From assembly GCA_963802915.1 (NCBI GenBank), contig CAWDKQ010000012.1, forward strand, positions 1 through 64,000: 64,000 nt of DNA. Direction: 5' to 3'. This document shows, piece by piece, positions 7,705 through 16,747 of the stretch; position 1 is the first letter of the stretch, and each line of letters begins with the position of its first letter. A model generated the notes under the pieces. That model worked only from the letters and a program-made list of their open reading frames with translations. It did not search any database and had not been told where the DNA came from. Position numbers and translations under genes: made by a program. Origin of the DNA: JAICMB01 sp963802915 (GTDB taxonomy: Bacteria; Acidobacteriota; Terriglobia; Bryobacterales; Bryobacteraceae).

Positions 7705-9684
7705 ATGGGAGTTGGAACAAGTTGGATTGCCCGGGCATGGATACTGGCCATCACGCCAACGCTAGGATTCTGCCAGGCTCCGCGTATCTTTTATACCGAT
7801 CTCGTAAGCGGACCGGCCACTGGCGGCCAGAATAATAGCGGCGCATTCATTACGCTGTACGGCCAACGCTTCGGGCCAACGCGTGGCAGCGGCTTCGTGA
7901 CGGTTGGTGGCGGCGCTATCGCGGCGTATCCCGTTTGGACCGACACGAAAGTCAGCATCCAGCTCGGCCCTTCCGCAGCCACTGGGAACATCGTTCTGAC
8001 GAACGCGAATGGCGTTTCGAATGGCATCCCCTTCACGATTGCACCCGGCAATATCTATTTCGTGGCGACCGACGGCAGCGATAACGCGAACGGCAGCTAC
8101 GCCACTCCCTGGCAAACTCTGACCCACGCCCGCGACACCATCGCGCCCGGCGACATCGTGTACGCCATGAACGGGGTCGAGCAAACTACCGACGACGGGG
8201 CCGGCTGGAGCAGTTGCTTGACCCTCGGCGCAAACTCGGGTTCGCCGGGCCTATTAAAAGCCATGGTCGTTTATCCCGGCGCCATCGCAACCATCGGAAA
8301 CGTAAACTCCACAGCCAACGGTGGCTGCGATACCGGCATCCGATCGAAGGGCGAAGGTGAAAGCTACTGGGCTTTTGCGGGATTCACGATTCGCGGCGGC
8401 TCGATAGCCGTGAACCTCAATGACGAAACTGGCTGGCGCATCGTCGCCAATGATATGAGCTGTCCCAACGGCAACGACGAAGCCGGCTGCCTGAACCTCG
8501 CGTATGAGGTCGCGCTGAAGGTGTACGGCAACAACATCCATCATGTCGGAACGAATCTAAACCCGGGGGCTGTGACAGCGCTCTATCATGGCGTCTATAT
8601 TTCAGAGCTGAATCACGGGGTCGACTTCGGCTGGAACACTATTGCGTATGTGCAGGGCTGCCGCGGATTGCAGCAGAACGTGAATGAAGGCGCCAGCTCT
8701 TACGATCTCCACATCCACGACAACATCATCCACGACACGCAGTGTGACGGCATCGTCATGACCACGGTCGATCCTTCGATGGGCGTGGTCGAGCTCTATA
8801 ACAATCTCATCTACAACGCCGGCACCGGACCGGCCAACGCGGAAAACACCGGCACGTGGATGTGCATGGACATCCAAGGCTGGGACCCCGACGGTTACGG
8901 GCCCGGCTCGGGCGTTATCGACGTCTACAACAACACCCTCTACAATTGCGGAAACTGGATCGATCCGCCGTATAGCGCATCGGAGGGTATGCTGCTGTGG
9001 GCGAACGAAGGGAATCCGAACAAGTCATTGCGCTTGCGTAACAACATAATCTATGCGAGCAAAGTGAGCCCGTACTGCGCGGATTTGGTCTGTGAGGGTA
9101 TCACCGGCAGCAACAATATCTTCTACGGCAACGGCCCGGCTCCTTCGCCAAGCACCATTACGGGATCGATCCATGCGGATCCGGAGCTGAGCCCGAACTT
9201 TCAGTTGCTACCCGGCAGTCCGGCAATCGATGCTGGCGTGCCGATCGCAGGATTGAGCACGGATCTCGACGGCGTCCCAAGGCCTCAGGGAGCACCCTTC
9301 GACATCGGCGCTTATCAATACACCCCAGGGAGCTCTACAGTTCTGTTTCTCACCGCGAGCCCCGCAAACCTCGACTTCGGGAACGAACGGCTCAACGAAA
9401 GCAGTACGCTCAACGTGACGGTCGCGAACGCCGGAAATCAGACCGTGACAATCAAGGCGGCATCCATAACAGGAACCGGTTTCAGCATCGTCGCCCAACC
9501 GCCGTATCCTGATGTTCTGGCGCCAAACGCAACGGCGCAGTTCTCGATAAAGTTCGCGCCCGTCACGCTGACGCGTGTCGCAAACGGCATGCTCACCATC
9601 ACCAGCAACGCAACGAACTCTCCCACGGCTATCCCGCTTTCCGGCAATCCATCGGACCCGCGCCGGCGCGCGCTCGAGCCATAA
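7705..9684 (+). CDS. Secreted IPT/TIG, right-handed beta-helix and choice-of-anchor-D protein
   Basis: 659 residues. A hydrophobic signal (about 8-24, ending GFCQA) is followed by an IPT/TIG-like beta-sandwich at about 27-115 (GAFITLYGQRFGP, VTVGGG). A right-handed parallel beta-helix occupies about 115-540, with repeated turns such as NNIIHDTQCDGIVM and YNNLIYNAG, and ends in the pectate-lyase-like closing segment SPAIDAGVP. The C-terminal ~105 residues form an ASH/choice-of-anchor-D type domain (ANLDFGNERL to the end). Such proteins are secreted and often bind or cleave polysaccharides, but no catalytic residues can be assigned. The gene at 10155-11756 is a clear paralogue lacking the C-terminal domain. 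Its last 56 bp overlap the convergent GrpB-family gene. Confidence 0.8.
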   Translation: MGVGTSWIARAWILAITPTLGFCQAPRIFYTDLVSGPATGGQNNSGAFITLYGQRFGPTRGSGFVTVGGGAIAAYPVWTDTKVSIQLGPSAATGNIVLTNANGVSNGIPFTIAPGNIYFVATDGSDNANGSYATPWQTLTHARDTIAPGDIVYAMNGVEQTTDDGAGWSSCLTLGANSGSPGLLKAMVVYPGAIATIGNVNSTANGGCDTGIRSKGEGESYWAFAGFTIRGGSIAVNLNDETGWRIVANDMSCPNGNDEAGCLNLAYEVALKVYGNNIHHVGTNLNPGAVTALYHGVYISELNHGVDFGWNTIAYVQGCRGLQQNVNEGASSYDLHIHDNIIHDTQCDGIVMTTVDPSMGVVELYNNLIYNAGTGPANAENTGTWMCMDIQGWDPDGYGPGSGVIDVYNNTLYNCGNWIDPPYSASEGMLLWANEGNPNKSLRLRNNIIYASKVSPYCADLVCEGITGSNNIFYGNGPAPSPSTITGSIHADPELSPNFQLLPGSPAIDAGVPIAGLSTDLDGVPRPQGAPFDIGAYQYTPGSSTVLFLTASPANLDFGNERLNESSTLNVTVANAGNQTVTIKAASITGTGFSIVAQPPYPDVLAPNATAQFSIKFAPVTLTRVANGMLTITSNATNSPTAIPLSGNPSDPRRRALEP

Positions 9685-10192
9685 TCTGGTCGATCACGGC
9701 AGTCTTGGCATCGGCGTAATACTGGACCTCGTTCCATTCCCGTTCGCCCAAAGCCAACTTAGTGCGAGCGTACAGGTCGCGGTCGGCGGCATTGCCGCGG
9801 AGCCAGTCCCGGAACAGCAGCATCCGCTCGATTTCCGGGCATCCGGACGAAAACACATGGAGATTGATGTCCGTGTCAGGACCTTTGAATAAGCGGTGCT
9901 CGTACCAATTGGGTTCCCGGATCCGCAGCACATAGCCCGATGCTTCCAAATCCGGCGCATACGAATCTTCCTGCGCCGAGTCCGCGACCTCCAGCACCAA
10001 ATCGATAATCGGCTTTGCGGCCAGCCCCGGCACAGAGGTCGATCCGGCATGCTCGATCCGAAGAGCCCGGCTGCCAAGCAGGGATTGAATTCTGTCCGCC
10101 TCGAGTTGAAACAGCTCCGGCCAGCGCGGGTCGTAGTCCACAATCCGAATGCGTTTATTGGTGGCCGGTATACTGATACGCTCCGATCTCAA
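9629..10192 (-). CDS. GrpB/UPF0157-family protein
   Basis: 187 residues matching the GrpB (UPF0157) family, a nucleotidyltransferase-fold group of unproven function. Signature segments are VDYDPRWPELF near 19-29, HAGSTSVPGLAAKPIIDL near 49-66, the central YEHRLFKG, LHVF, and a C-terminal RDLYARTKLALG helix. The GSTSVPG...IDL segment is where the nucleotidyltransferase-fold motif lies. The start is a TTG inside the 3' end of the upstream beta-helix gene (38-bp overlap), so the two are probably translationally linked. Its 3' end overlaps the convergent 7705-9684 gene by 56 bp. It may have been carried together with the beta-helix paralogues. Confidence 0.85.
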   Translation of the reverse strand: MRSERISIPATNKRIRIVDYDPRWPELFQLEADRIQSLLGSRALRIEHAGSTSVPGLAAKPIIDLVLEVADSAQEDSYAPDLEASGYVLRIREPNWYEHRLFKGPDTDINLHVFSSGCPEIERMLLFRDWLRGNAADRDLYARTKLALGEREWNEVQYYADAKTAVIDQIMARARAGAGPMDCRKAG

Positions 10193-11756
10193 ACCCCGCC
10201 GCCTTGTCGCGTGTCACGCCGTCACGATCCGTCCCCGCGCCGGCATCCGCGGCAACGTGATACGCTCCGCTACCACTCCTGAGATGAAAATCGTACTGGC
10301 CCAAATTGACGAACAGCGGATCTTTCCGGACGGTATTGACTACCTGCGGAAATCCGGACGCCGATCCATTCCCATAGAACAGATTATTGCTGCCGCTGAT
10401 TCCATCCCTGGGACCGATCAGGAAAGGAATACTGCCCGGTTCGAAGATGATGTTGTTCGTGACCCGGATGCGCAAGTTCGGATTATGACCGCCGTTCATC
10501 ACGCCGGCGTTTGAAGATCCGTAGGGAGGATGCGCAAAGGTTCCGCAGTTGACCATGGTGTTGTTGTAGACGTTGATCACGCCCCCGCCCTGTGGCCCGG
10601 TATTCGTCCCACCAGCCGCGTAAATACACGCCCAGTTCCCCGAGTTTTCCAGATTCGCCGGGCCCTTACCGGCGTTGTAAATCACGTTATTGTAGGCCTC
10701 CACTTTGCCTTGCGACGGATCCACGGTCGCGAAGATAATTCCGTCGCACTGGGTGTCGTGAATGGTGTTGTCGTGCACGCTCAGATCGTACTGGTTATGG
10801 CCGGTGGGATCGCTTGGCCCTCCTCCTTGCAATGGCGAGGAATGAAACTGGATGCCGCGGCAGCCGTGGACGTTGGCGATCGTGTTCCAGCCGACCTCGA
10901 TATGGTTTGAATCGGTCGAGAAATAAACGCCATGATAGAGCGCCGAAGCGGTGGCCTTCCCGGCATCGTGAACGTTGTTCCCAAGGAATTTGATGTAGGA
11001 AGTGAGCTGGGTCTCGAAGCAGGCGCTCGCCTCGTCGCCGTCGGGGCAGGACATATCGTTGTTCACGACGCGCCAGTAATCGGAAGCCGCGAGATTGAAG
11101 GCCTCATTCTTACCGCGTAGTGTCAAACCGGCGAAAACCCAATTCCCGGTATTGGGATGGCCCTTGGATCGAATCGCGCTGGAGGGCCCATTCACGTTGC
11201 CGATGGTGACTGTCGCGCCGGGATAGGCGACGATCGCTATTGGCAGACCAGGCTTGCCGCCGCTATCGAGCAGCATGCACGTATTCCAACCCTGCCCATC
11301 GTCCGTTGTCTGGCTGACCCCGTTCATGGCGTATGCGATGTCGCCGGGCTTCATAGAATCGCGCGCTTTCAGAAGAGTACGCCATGGCGAATTGAAGCTA
11401 CCCGAGTGCGTATCCTTACCGCTTGTGGATACGAAATAGATTTTGCCGGGCCGCACGGTAAACGGGACACCGTTGGAAATGCCGGCAGGCGTGGTCACCA
11501 CAAGGGTCCCGGTCGCCGCCGTGGGACCCAATTGGATGCAGATTTTCGTGTCGCTCCAGCAGGGATAATTGGAGATCCGGCCACCGCCCACGGTCACAAA
11601 TGACGTCGGATCGGCGGAGGCGCCGAAACGCTTCCCGCTTATGGTGACGTAAGCGCCGCTCGGACCACTCTCCAGGTCGGTGTAGAAAATCCGGGGGGCC
11701 TGGGCGTCCGCGGAAGCAACCGCAAAGCCGACCAGGAACACGCAGAATCGGAGCAC
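10155..11756 (-). CDS. Secreted IPT/TIG plus right-handed beta-helix protein (paralogue)
   Basis: 533 residues. A signal peptide at about 1-19 ends in ADAQA. An IPT/TIG-like domain at about 22-105 contains YVTISGKRFGA and VTVGGG. A parallel beta-helix follows to about 520, with the turn motif DNTIHDTQCDGIIF. It ends GFEIGAYQY at the point where the paralogue at 7705-9684 continues into its extra C-terminal domain. The two align nearly end to end, sharing AYPGA-T-TIGNVN, VYAMNGV/AYAMNGV, QTTDDG and HDTQCDGI. They are in inverted orientation around the GrpB gene. A secreted carbohydrate-active or adhesive role is inferred from the fold only. The start region has no strong Shine-Dalgarno. Confidence 0.8.
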   Translation of the reverse strand: MLRFCVFLVGFAVASADAQAPRIFYTDLESGPSGAYVTISGKRFGASADPTSFVTVGGGRISNYPCWSDTKICIQLGPTAATGTLVVTTPAGISNGVPFTVRPGKIYFVSTSGKDTHSGSFNSPWRTLLKARDSMKPGDIAYAMNGVSQTTDDGQGWNTCMLLDSGGKPGLPIAIVAYPGATVTIGNVNGPSSAIRSKGHPNTGNWVFAGLTLRGKNEAFNLAASDYWRVVNNDMSCPDGDEASACFETQLTSYIKFLGNNVHDAGKATASALYHGVYFSTDSNHIEVGWNTIANVHGCRGIQFHSSPLQGGGPSDPTGHNQYDLSVHDNTIHDTQCDGIIFATVDPSQGKVEAYNNVIYNAGKGPANLENSGNWACIYAAGGTNTGPQGGGVINVYNNTMVNCGTFAHPPYGSSNAGVMNGGHNPNLRIRVTNNIIFEPGSIPFLIGPRDGISGSNNLFYGNGSASGFPQVVNTVRKDPLFVNLGQYDFHLRSGSGAYHVAADAGAGTDRDGVTRDKAAGFEIGAYQYTGHQ

Positions 11757-11828
11757 AATCGATTATAGATCCATCTTTTCTCCGAACTTCCAAACGGCTC
11801 GGAGCGTATCTACCTAAGGGAAACCGAT

Positions 11829-12023
11829 ATGCTCAAGTTCCTGCTCTGGTGCATTCTTTTTATCCTCTGCTGGCCACTGGCGATTCTGGCCCTGGTACTC
11901 TACCCGATCGTGTGGCTGTTGCTGCTGCCTTTCCGGGTCGTAGGATTTGCGGTAGGAGGAGTGCTGGAACTCATCTGGGCGCTTCTGACGCTTCCCGCCC
12001 GCGTTATCCGCCGAATCGCCTGA
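11829..12023 (+). CDS. Small hydrophobic membrane protein (64 aa)
   Basis: A 64-residue protein, almost entirely hydrophobic. There are two probable membrane segments, about 3-36 (long or re-entrant) and 39-57, and the basic end RVIRRIA. An AAGGGA Shine-Dalgarno lies 8-9 nt before the ATG, which supports real translation. I do not recognise the family. It stands 68 bp before the ADOP permease on the same strand and could be co-transcribed with it, but no functional link is visible. Confidence 0.7.
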   Translation: MLKFLLWCILFILCWPLAILALVLYPIVWLLLLPFRVVGFAVGGVLELIWALLTLPARVIRRIA

Positions 12024-12070
12024 CGGGGACGCCTACTTCTCATCACCTGTTGCCTCCCCCATAAGAACTG

Positions 12071-12079
12071 TGGCATTCT
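12071..12079 (+). promoter_or_regulatory. Possible extended -10 element before the ADOP permease
   Basis: TGGCATTCT lies 12 bp before the ATG at 12092. A near-identical TGGCATAAT precedes the second ADOP gene at 54110. It resembles an extended -10 (TGn + hexamer). A promoter here would give a near-leaderless mRNA. The assignment is tentative. Confidence 0.35.
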
Positions 12080-12091
12080 CCTGTTATCCGA

Positions 12092-14530
12092 ATGACTGTC
12101 ATTCCGGAGAACCTGCTGCTCGACATTCGTTTCGCGCTTCGCGTGCTTCGGAAGTCCCCCGCGTTCACGGTCGTAGCCTTACTCACTTTGATGCTGGGCA
12201 TCGGAGCCAACGTGGTCGTCTTCGGGGTGCTGAATGCCGTCCTGCTGCATCCGCTGGATGTGAGCGACCCGCAGAGCCTCTATCAGATTCGCCACAAGCG
12301 GTGGATGATGGGAAGACTGTTGACTACGTCGTATCCAGCGTTTGAGGATTTTCGGCAGCGAAACACTACCTTCAGCGGGATGGCGGGGATTTATGGATAC
12401 TCTCATGCGGCACTGAGCTGGCGTAATGCGCTGATGAACGTCCACGGCGATGAAGTCACCGGCAACTATTTCGACATGCTGGGGGTGCAGCCGGAGCTAG
12501 GTCGATTCTTTCACGCGGCGGACGAGCATGGCCCGGATTCAGCGCCGTATGTGGTGCTGAGCGAGGCGCTATGGCGAAGCTCGTTCCAAGCCGATCCCGG
12601 CGTAGTCGGAAGCACCATCGAACTCAACAAGCATCCGTTTACTGTGGTTGGCGTGACGGCGTCGCAATTCCACGGCACGGAGCGGTTTGTGTGGCCGGAC
12701 TACTGGATTCCAATGGTGAACGAGGAGCAGGTGGAGGGATCGGATTACCTGCGTAGCCGGACATCGATCGCTGTTACGGTAATTGGCCGGCTGAAGCCAG
12801 GCGTGAGGCCGATGCAGGCGGCGGAAAATCTGAGTGCGATTTCGGCCGAGCTGGCGAAGGAATATCCGGAGACTGACGACGGCCAGCCACTGAGGTTAAT
12901 CCATCCGGGACTCATCGGGGATGAAGGCGAAGTCATTCGCGGATTTCTTTACAGCGTGACGTTGCTTGCTTTGCTTGTGCTGGCGGCGGCATGCGCGAAC
13001 CTGGCGAGTCTGTTTGCGGCGCGCGTGGCGGATCGTGGGAGGGAACTGGCGCTGCGTGTCGCTTTGGGATCGAGCCGGTGGCGGCTGGCGAGGCAACTGC
13101 TGACCGAAGCCGTGCTGATCTCGCTGCTGGGCGGAGCAGCGGGACTGATGACCGCGGACCTGTTACTCGGCGTGCTGAACCGGTGGCAGCCGGCGGCGGA
13201 AGCGCATCTGGCCGCAAACGTTGACACGCGTGTCTACATGGTGGGTCTGGTATTCACACTGGCGAGCGCGTTGCTGTTTGGCATGATTCCGGCGCGGCAG
13301 GCCTGGCAGAGCAGCCCTTTGCAAATGATGAAGGGCGGAACGCCGGATGCAATGCACCTGCGTCGATTTGCGTTGCGGGACCTGTTGTTGGGCGCGCAGA
13401 TTGCAATCTGCACGCTGCTGGTAACGGCCTCGCTAGTCGCGGTGCGCGGGATGGAGCGCGCGCTGCATGCCCCACTGGGCTTCCAACCGCAAGGCGCCAT
13501 GCTGGTCGATTTGGACCTGAGCCAGGCGGGGCAGACGGGCGACTCGGCGCTCGAGAAAAGGAAAGAGATGATTGAGGCGGCACGGAGCATCCCCGGTGTG
13601 ACCGCGGCCGGTACCGTGAGCCGCACGCCGATGACCGGTGGGATGCGTGGGATTCCTGTTTTCCGGCCGGGTACGACGGAGTTCAAACTCGACAATTCCG
13701 TGCTCGCGCCGTACGTATTCCCAATGTCGCCCGGGTATCTGGAGGCTGCCGGTACACGGCTGCTCAGTGGCCGGGATGTCTCATGGCACGACACGGCAAA
13801 TAGGCCGTATGTGGCGATCGTGAACGAAACTTTCGCACGCAAGATGTGGGGCCAAACGCAGCCCATCGGACAGCGGTTCATTCTGTGGGGCAAGCTGACG
13901 GAAGTGGTGGGCGTGGCGGAGGACGGCAAGTATCACGATCTGCAAGAAGCGCCACAGCCTGTGGTGTATCCGCCGTTGTCGCAAAAGGAGCAGAGCGAAG
14001 CGGTCCTTGTGGTGCGGTCGCGCCTGGCGCCGAACGAGATGGCTGCGGCGCTTCATCGCGCACTGAGCAGCATCGATCCGAACGTTCCAATGACCGTGCA
14101 GAACTGGTCCGATACGCTGGATGGTGAGCTGTTACCGGCACGGGCCGCGACAGTGGCGCTGGGCGTCATGGGGCTGCTGGCGGCGATGCTGGCGGTTACG
14201 GGTATTTTCGGCATGGCAGCCTACAACGTAAGCCGGCGGATGAAGGAGCTGGGAATTCGCGTGGCGTTGGGTGCGCGCAGAAAGCAGGTGATGAGCGCGG
14301 CGGTGGGACGCCCCGTGGTGCTGCTTGCTGTAGGGTCGGCCGTTGGATTGTTATCAGGCGTCTTCGCCAGCCGGTTTCTGGGGCAGATTGTGTATCAGGC
14401 GAATCCTCAGGATCCGCTGGTTGTGGGCGGCGCCGTACTGACGATGGCGCTGCTGGGCATTACAGCGTCCGCTATTCCAGCCCGGCGGGCGCTTACGGTC
14501 GATCCATCGCGACTTATGCGGGAAGAATGA
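12092..14530 (+). CDS. ADOP-type ABC transporter permease (MacB/FtsX-like)
   Basis: 812 residues with the Acidobacterial duplicated orphan permease architecture. There is an N-terminal membrane helix (about 29-50: TVVALLTLMLGIGANVVVFG) and a MacB-type periplasmic core. A first FtsX domain has helices around 285-400, a second periplasmic core follows at about 425-660, and a second FtsX domain runs to the C-terminus. Landmarks are PPxxALR-type RELALRVALGSSR in the first half and MKELGIRVALGARRKQV in the second. MacB-type permeases work with an ATPase in mechanotransmission or efflux; no ATPase is adjacent, hence 'orphan'. It is paralogous to 54110-56548. The last 17 bp overlap the convergent AAA ATPase gene. 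Confidence 0.88.
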   Translation: MTVIPENLLLDIRFALRVLRKSPAFTVVALLTLMLGIGANVVVFGVLNAVLLHPLDVSDPQSLYQIRHKRWMMGRLLTTSYPAFEDFRQRNTTFSGMAGIYGYSHAALSWRNALMNVHGDEVTGNYFDMLGVQPELGRFFHAADEHGPDSAPYVVLSEALWRSSFQADPGVVGSTIELNKHPFTVVGVTASQFHGTERFVWPDYWIPMVNEEQVEGSDYLRSRTSIAVTVIGRLKPGVRPMQAAENLSAISAELAKEYPETDDGQPLRLIHPGLIGDEGEVIRGFLYSVTLLALLVLAAACANLASLFAARVADRGRELALRVALGSSRWRLARQLLTEAVLISLLGGAAGLMTADLLLGVLNRWQPAAEAHLAANVDTRVYMVGLVFTLASALLFGMIPARQAWQSSPLQMMKGGTPDAMHLRRFALRDLLLGAQIAICTLLVTASLVAVRGMERALHAPLGFQPQGAMLVDLDLSQAGQTGDSALEKRKEMIEAARSIPGVTAAGTVSRTPMTGGMRGIPVFRPGTTEFKLDNSVLAPYVFPMSPGYLEAAGTRLLSGRDVSWHDTANRPYVAIVNETFARKMWGQTQPIGQRFILWGKLTEVVGVAEDGKYHDLQEAPQPVVYPPLSQKEQSEAVLVVRSRLAPNEMAAALHRALSSIDPNVPMTVQNWSDTLDGELLPARAATVALGVMGLLAAMLAVTGIFGMAAYNVSRRMKELGIRVALGARRKQVMSAAVGRPVVLLAVGSAVGLLSGVFASRFLGQIVYQANPQDPLVVGGAVLTMALLGITASAIPARRALTVDPSRLMREE

Positions 14531-15056
14531 AGCGGGTGACGAGATCCGCACGTTCGCGCGGGCTGAGCAACGGTAGCTCAATCGGCTCGTAGCCGCATTC
14601 CGAATACACCTGCGACATCAGTCGATACGTCCGGACGGCCTCGTCGAAATCCTGCCGCCGCTCCGAATCGAGCTGGTAAATCTCCCGCCACGGCGGCGCG
14701 AGGAACACGCGTTTAGCGTAGCGATACCGCTCGCAAGCCGCTCGAATCGCGGTTTCGGCCGGCAAGCCGATCAGCCGGGCATAGCAAAGCGTGTCGGGAA
14801 TACCGCGATCGAAAAACGTCACTTCGGTGCCATTCGCGTGTTCCAGGAAGGACTCAATCGAACGCTCCAGCATCAATCGCGTATAAGCCGCTCGATCGTC
14901 CCAGGGGAGAGCCCTCCCGCCGGTGCTCGCCTGTTCTTGAATAATCTGTCGAGCTACTTCAGGAACGCAACGGAAACCGCGCTGTTCCAGCTCCCGCAGC
15001 AACGTGGTTTTCCCTGCGCCGGGCCCTCCGCTGATGACGAATAGCCTTTCATCCAA
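14514..15056 (-). CDS. AAA_28-type P-loop ATPase/kinase-like protein
   Basis: 180 residues. The Walker A is GGPGAGKTT at 10-18. The protein then shows EVARQIIQEQ and a Walker B/Asp motif in VTFFDRGIPDTL near 100, resembling nucleoside-kinase-like AAA_28 proteins. RRQDFDEAVRTYR near 143 could be the lid. The family is poorly characterised, and a small-molecule or nucleotide kinase activity is possible. The start overlaps the end of the upstream transglutaminase-like gene by 8 bp, so the two are almost certainly one operon. The 3' end overlaps the ADOP permease by 17 bp in convergent orientation. Its association with a transglutaminase and, across a divergent promoter, an Anbu homologue is the main clue to role. 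Confidence 0.8.
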   Translation of the reverse strand: MDERLFVISGGPGAGKTTLLRELEQRGFRCVPEVARQIIQEQASTGGRALPWDDRAAYTRLMLERSIESFLEHANGTEVTFFDRGIPDTLCYARLIGLPAETAIRAACERYRYAKRVFLAPPWREIYQLDSERRQDFDEAVRTYRLMSQVYSECGYEPIELPLLSPRERADLVTRFILPA

Positions 15057-15906
15057 GGGGATCGCCGGCTTGAGCCTGCGCGACTACTTCGTCGCTGGTG
15101 ACATAGAATCCCGTTAGCAGCGAGCTCCCAAACGATGTAGTAATGGCGACGTCGGCGGCATCGCGGCCGGTAGCCATCAAAATGCGCCCAATCCGTGGCC
15201 TGTTGTGTCGCGCATCGACCGTCCACCAGCGTCCTTCCAGATAAACTTCGAACCAGGCGCTAAAATCCATGGGTGAAGGCGAGATCGGAACTCCGATGTC
15301 GCCGAGATATCCGGTTGCATATCGCGCAGGGATATTGAGGCAGCGGCAGAACGTAATCGCGAGGTGCTGAAAATCGCGGCAGACGCCGGTGCGCTCGGTG
15401 TAGACGTTGAGCGCCGATTTCGTCGGGCGGGCGAACTGGTAGCCAAAAAGCACTTTTTGGTAGACCCAGTCGCAGACGGCTTGGACGCGTGCCCATCCCG
15501 GTTGGACGCCCGCGAACAGATCCGTCGCGATGTTCGACATTAAATCCACTTCGCAATAACGGCTCGCCAGCAGGTAGCGCAGCGTTTCCTGCGGAAGATC
15601 CTCCACCGGGTGTTGCCGCGCGTCGGGAGCTATGGGATCGAGTTCGCCGGAATCTTGAATCAACGTGGAGTTCCAGATTCGCAGCGGACCGGGTTCCGGG
15701 ACGAAACGGCAGCACTTATTTCCGAAGCTATCGACATAGCCCTGCATGTCAACTGCGGGTTCCACTCGCACCTGGTCCGGCTCGAGCAGGTCCGCCTCCC
15801 GCGAAGGATGAACGTTGAGCATGGCGATCATGGGAGCCCGCCCAGCGATCTGGAAGTATATGTCGTAACCCAGTCGGATCAGCATAAACTGTATGAGGCT
15901 TGCCAA
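15049..15906 (-). CDS. Transglutaminase-like (Anbu-associated type) protein
   Basis: 285 residues. The N-terminal beta domain (about 1-95) is typical of the bacterial transglutaminase-like group found beside Anbu genes. The papain-like core has Cys176 in RTGVCRDFQH and the Asp-containing WWTVDARHNRPRIG near 227-240, ending in the family-typical GRDAADVAITTSFG. At the usual catalytic His position this protein reads DFSAWFEVYL, with Ser (about 216) where many transglutaminase cores have His. This may be a subfamily trait or loss of activity. Family members are proposed peptidases or peptide-modifying enzymes. It is co-transcribed with the AAA ATPase (8-bp overlap) and divergent from the Anbu gene 75 bp away. 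Confidence 0.85.
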   Translation of the reverse strand: MASLIQFMLIRLGYDIYFQIAGRAPMIAMLNVHPSREADLLEPDQVRVEPAVDMQGYVDSFGNKCCRFVPEPGPLRIWNSTLIQDSGELDPIAPDARQHPVEDLPQETLRYLLASRYCEVDLMSNIATDLFAGVQPGWARVQAVCDWVYQKVLFGYQFARPTKSALNVYTERTGVCRDFQHLAITFCRCLNIPARYATGYLGDIGVPISPSPMDFSAWFEVYLEGRWWTVDARHNRPRIGRILMATGRDAADVAITTSFGSSLLTGFYVTSDEVVAQAQAGDPLG

Positions 15907-15981
15907 CGAATGATGTTTCGAAAGAGGCCTGAAACGGTCTGCACGGTAGAATACAGACTAGCATCGAAACACGGAGAGTGA

Positions 15982-16734
15982 ATGACGTTCTGCTTGGGGA
16001 TGAACCTGGAAGAGGGGCTGGTCGGGATTGCGGATACTCGTGTGCTGTCAGGCCATGAGTCGCTGATGGCGAAGAAAGTCGCTACCTATCAGGGTCCGGG
16101 TTTTTCGTTTTTCGTTATGACCTCCGGACTGCGTTCTTTGCGCGAAAAAGTCCTGCTCTGGTTCGAGGATGTTTTCGCCCGCCAGACGGATGTCCGGAGC
16201 CGCCTCTTCAAAGTGGTAAACCTCTACGCTTCCCAAGTTCGGCGCGTCGCTGACGAGGACGGCCCCTCGCTGCGGGCGGCCGACTTCCGCTTCAATATCC
16301 ACACTCTCATCGGCGGCCAGATGGCGGGCGATTCGATGCATCGCCTTTATCTCGTCTACCCGGAGGGAAACTGGGTCGAGGTTGGACCGGACACGCCGTA
16401 CCAGATCATCGGAAATTCGGGATTTGGCAAGCCCATTATTGAACGGTCCCTGGCCTACACCGATCCAATTGTTTACGCGTTCAAGCTCGGCCTGCTGGCG
16501 TTCGACGCGACCCGGCTCTGCGCCGCGGACGTCGATTTTCCCATCGACCTGCTGCTGTACCGGCGTGGAACCTTTGAGTTAGTGGAGCATCGCTACGAAC
16601 GCGAAGATCTGAGCCAAATCTCGGCGTGGTGGCAACAGCGCATGCGTACCGCCGTGAGCGAACTGCCGTCGCAGTGGGTAGAGAGCGTCTTCTCAAAAGT
16701 CGGTTTAGGCGAGAAGCCCGCGCCATCGCCTTGA
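15982..16734 (+). CDS. Anbu/BPH-type proteasome-like Ntn peptidase
   Basis: 250 residues resembling Anbu, a bacterial homologue of proteasome beta subunits. The N-terminus MTFCLGMNLEEGLVGIADTR places Thr2 at the nucleophile position after Met removal. ADTR and MAKKVATY follow, and the core runs through FNIHTLIGGQ, YLVYPEGNWVEV and GNSGFGKPI. Length and the C-terminal tail match Anbu. Known Anbu proteins form open helical or double-ring assemblies and have weak or unproven proteolysis. Genes for a transglutaminase-like protein, an alpha-E protein and an ATP-grasp enzyme usually accompany it; only the transglutaminase is here, divergently transcribed. A GGAGAG Shine-Dalgarno lies 5-6 nt before the ATG. 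TAGAAT near 15947 may be its -10. It ends 13 bp before the convergent DnaJ-domain gene. Confidence 0.87.
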   Translation: MTFCLGMNLEEGLVGIADTRVLSGHESLMAKKVATYQGPGFSFFVMTSGLRSLREKVLLWFEDVFARQTDVRSRLFKVVNLYASQVRRVADEDGPSLRAADFRFNIHTLIGGQMAGDSMHRLYLVYPEGNWVEVGPDTPYQIIGNSGFGKPIIERSLAYTDPIVYAFKLGLLAFDATRLCAADVDFPIDLLLYRRGTFELVEHRYEREDLSQISAWWQQRMRTAVSELPSQWVESVFSKVGLGEKPAPSP

Positions 16735-16747
16735 AAACTCGATGAAG

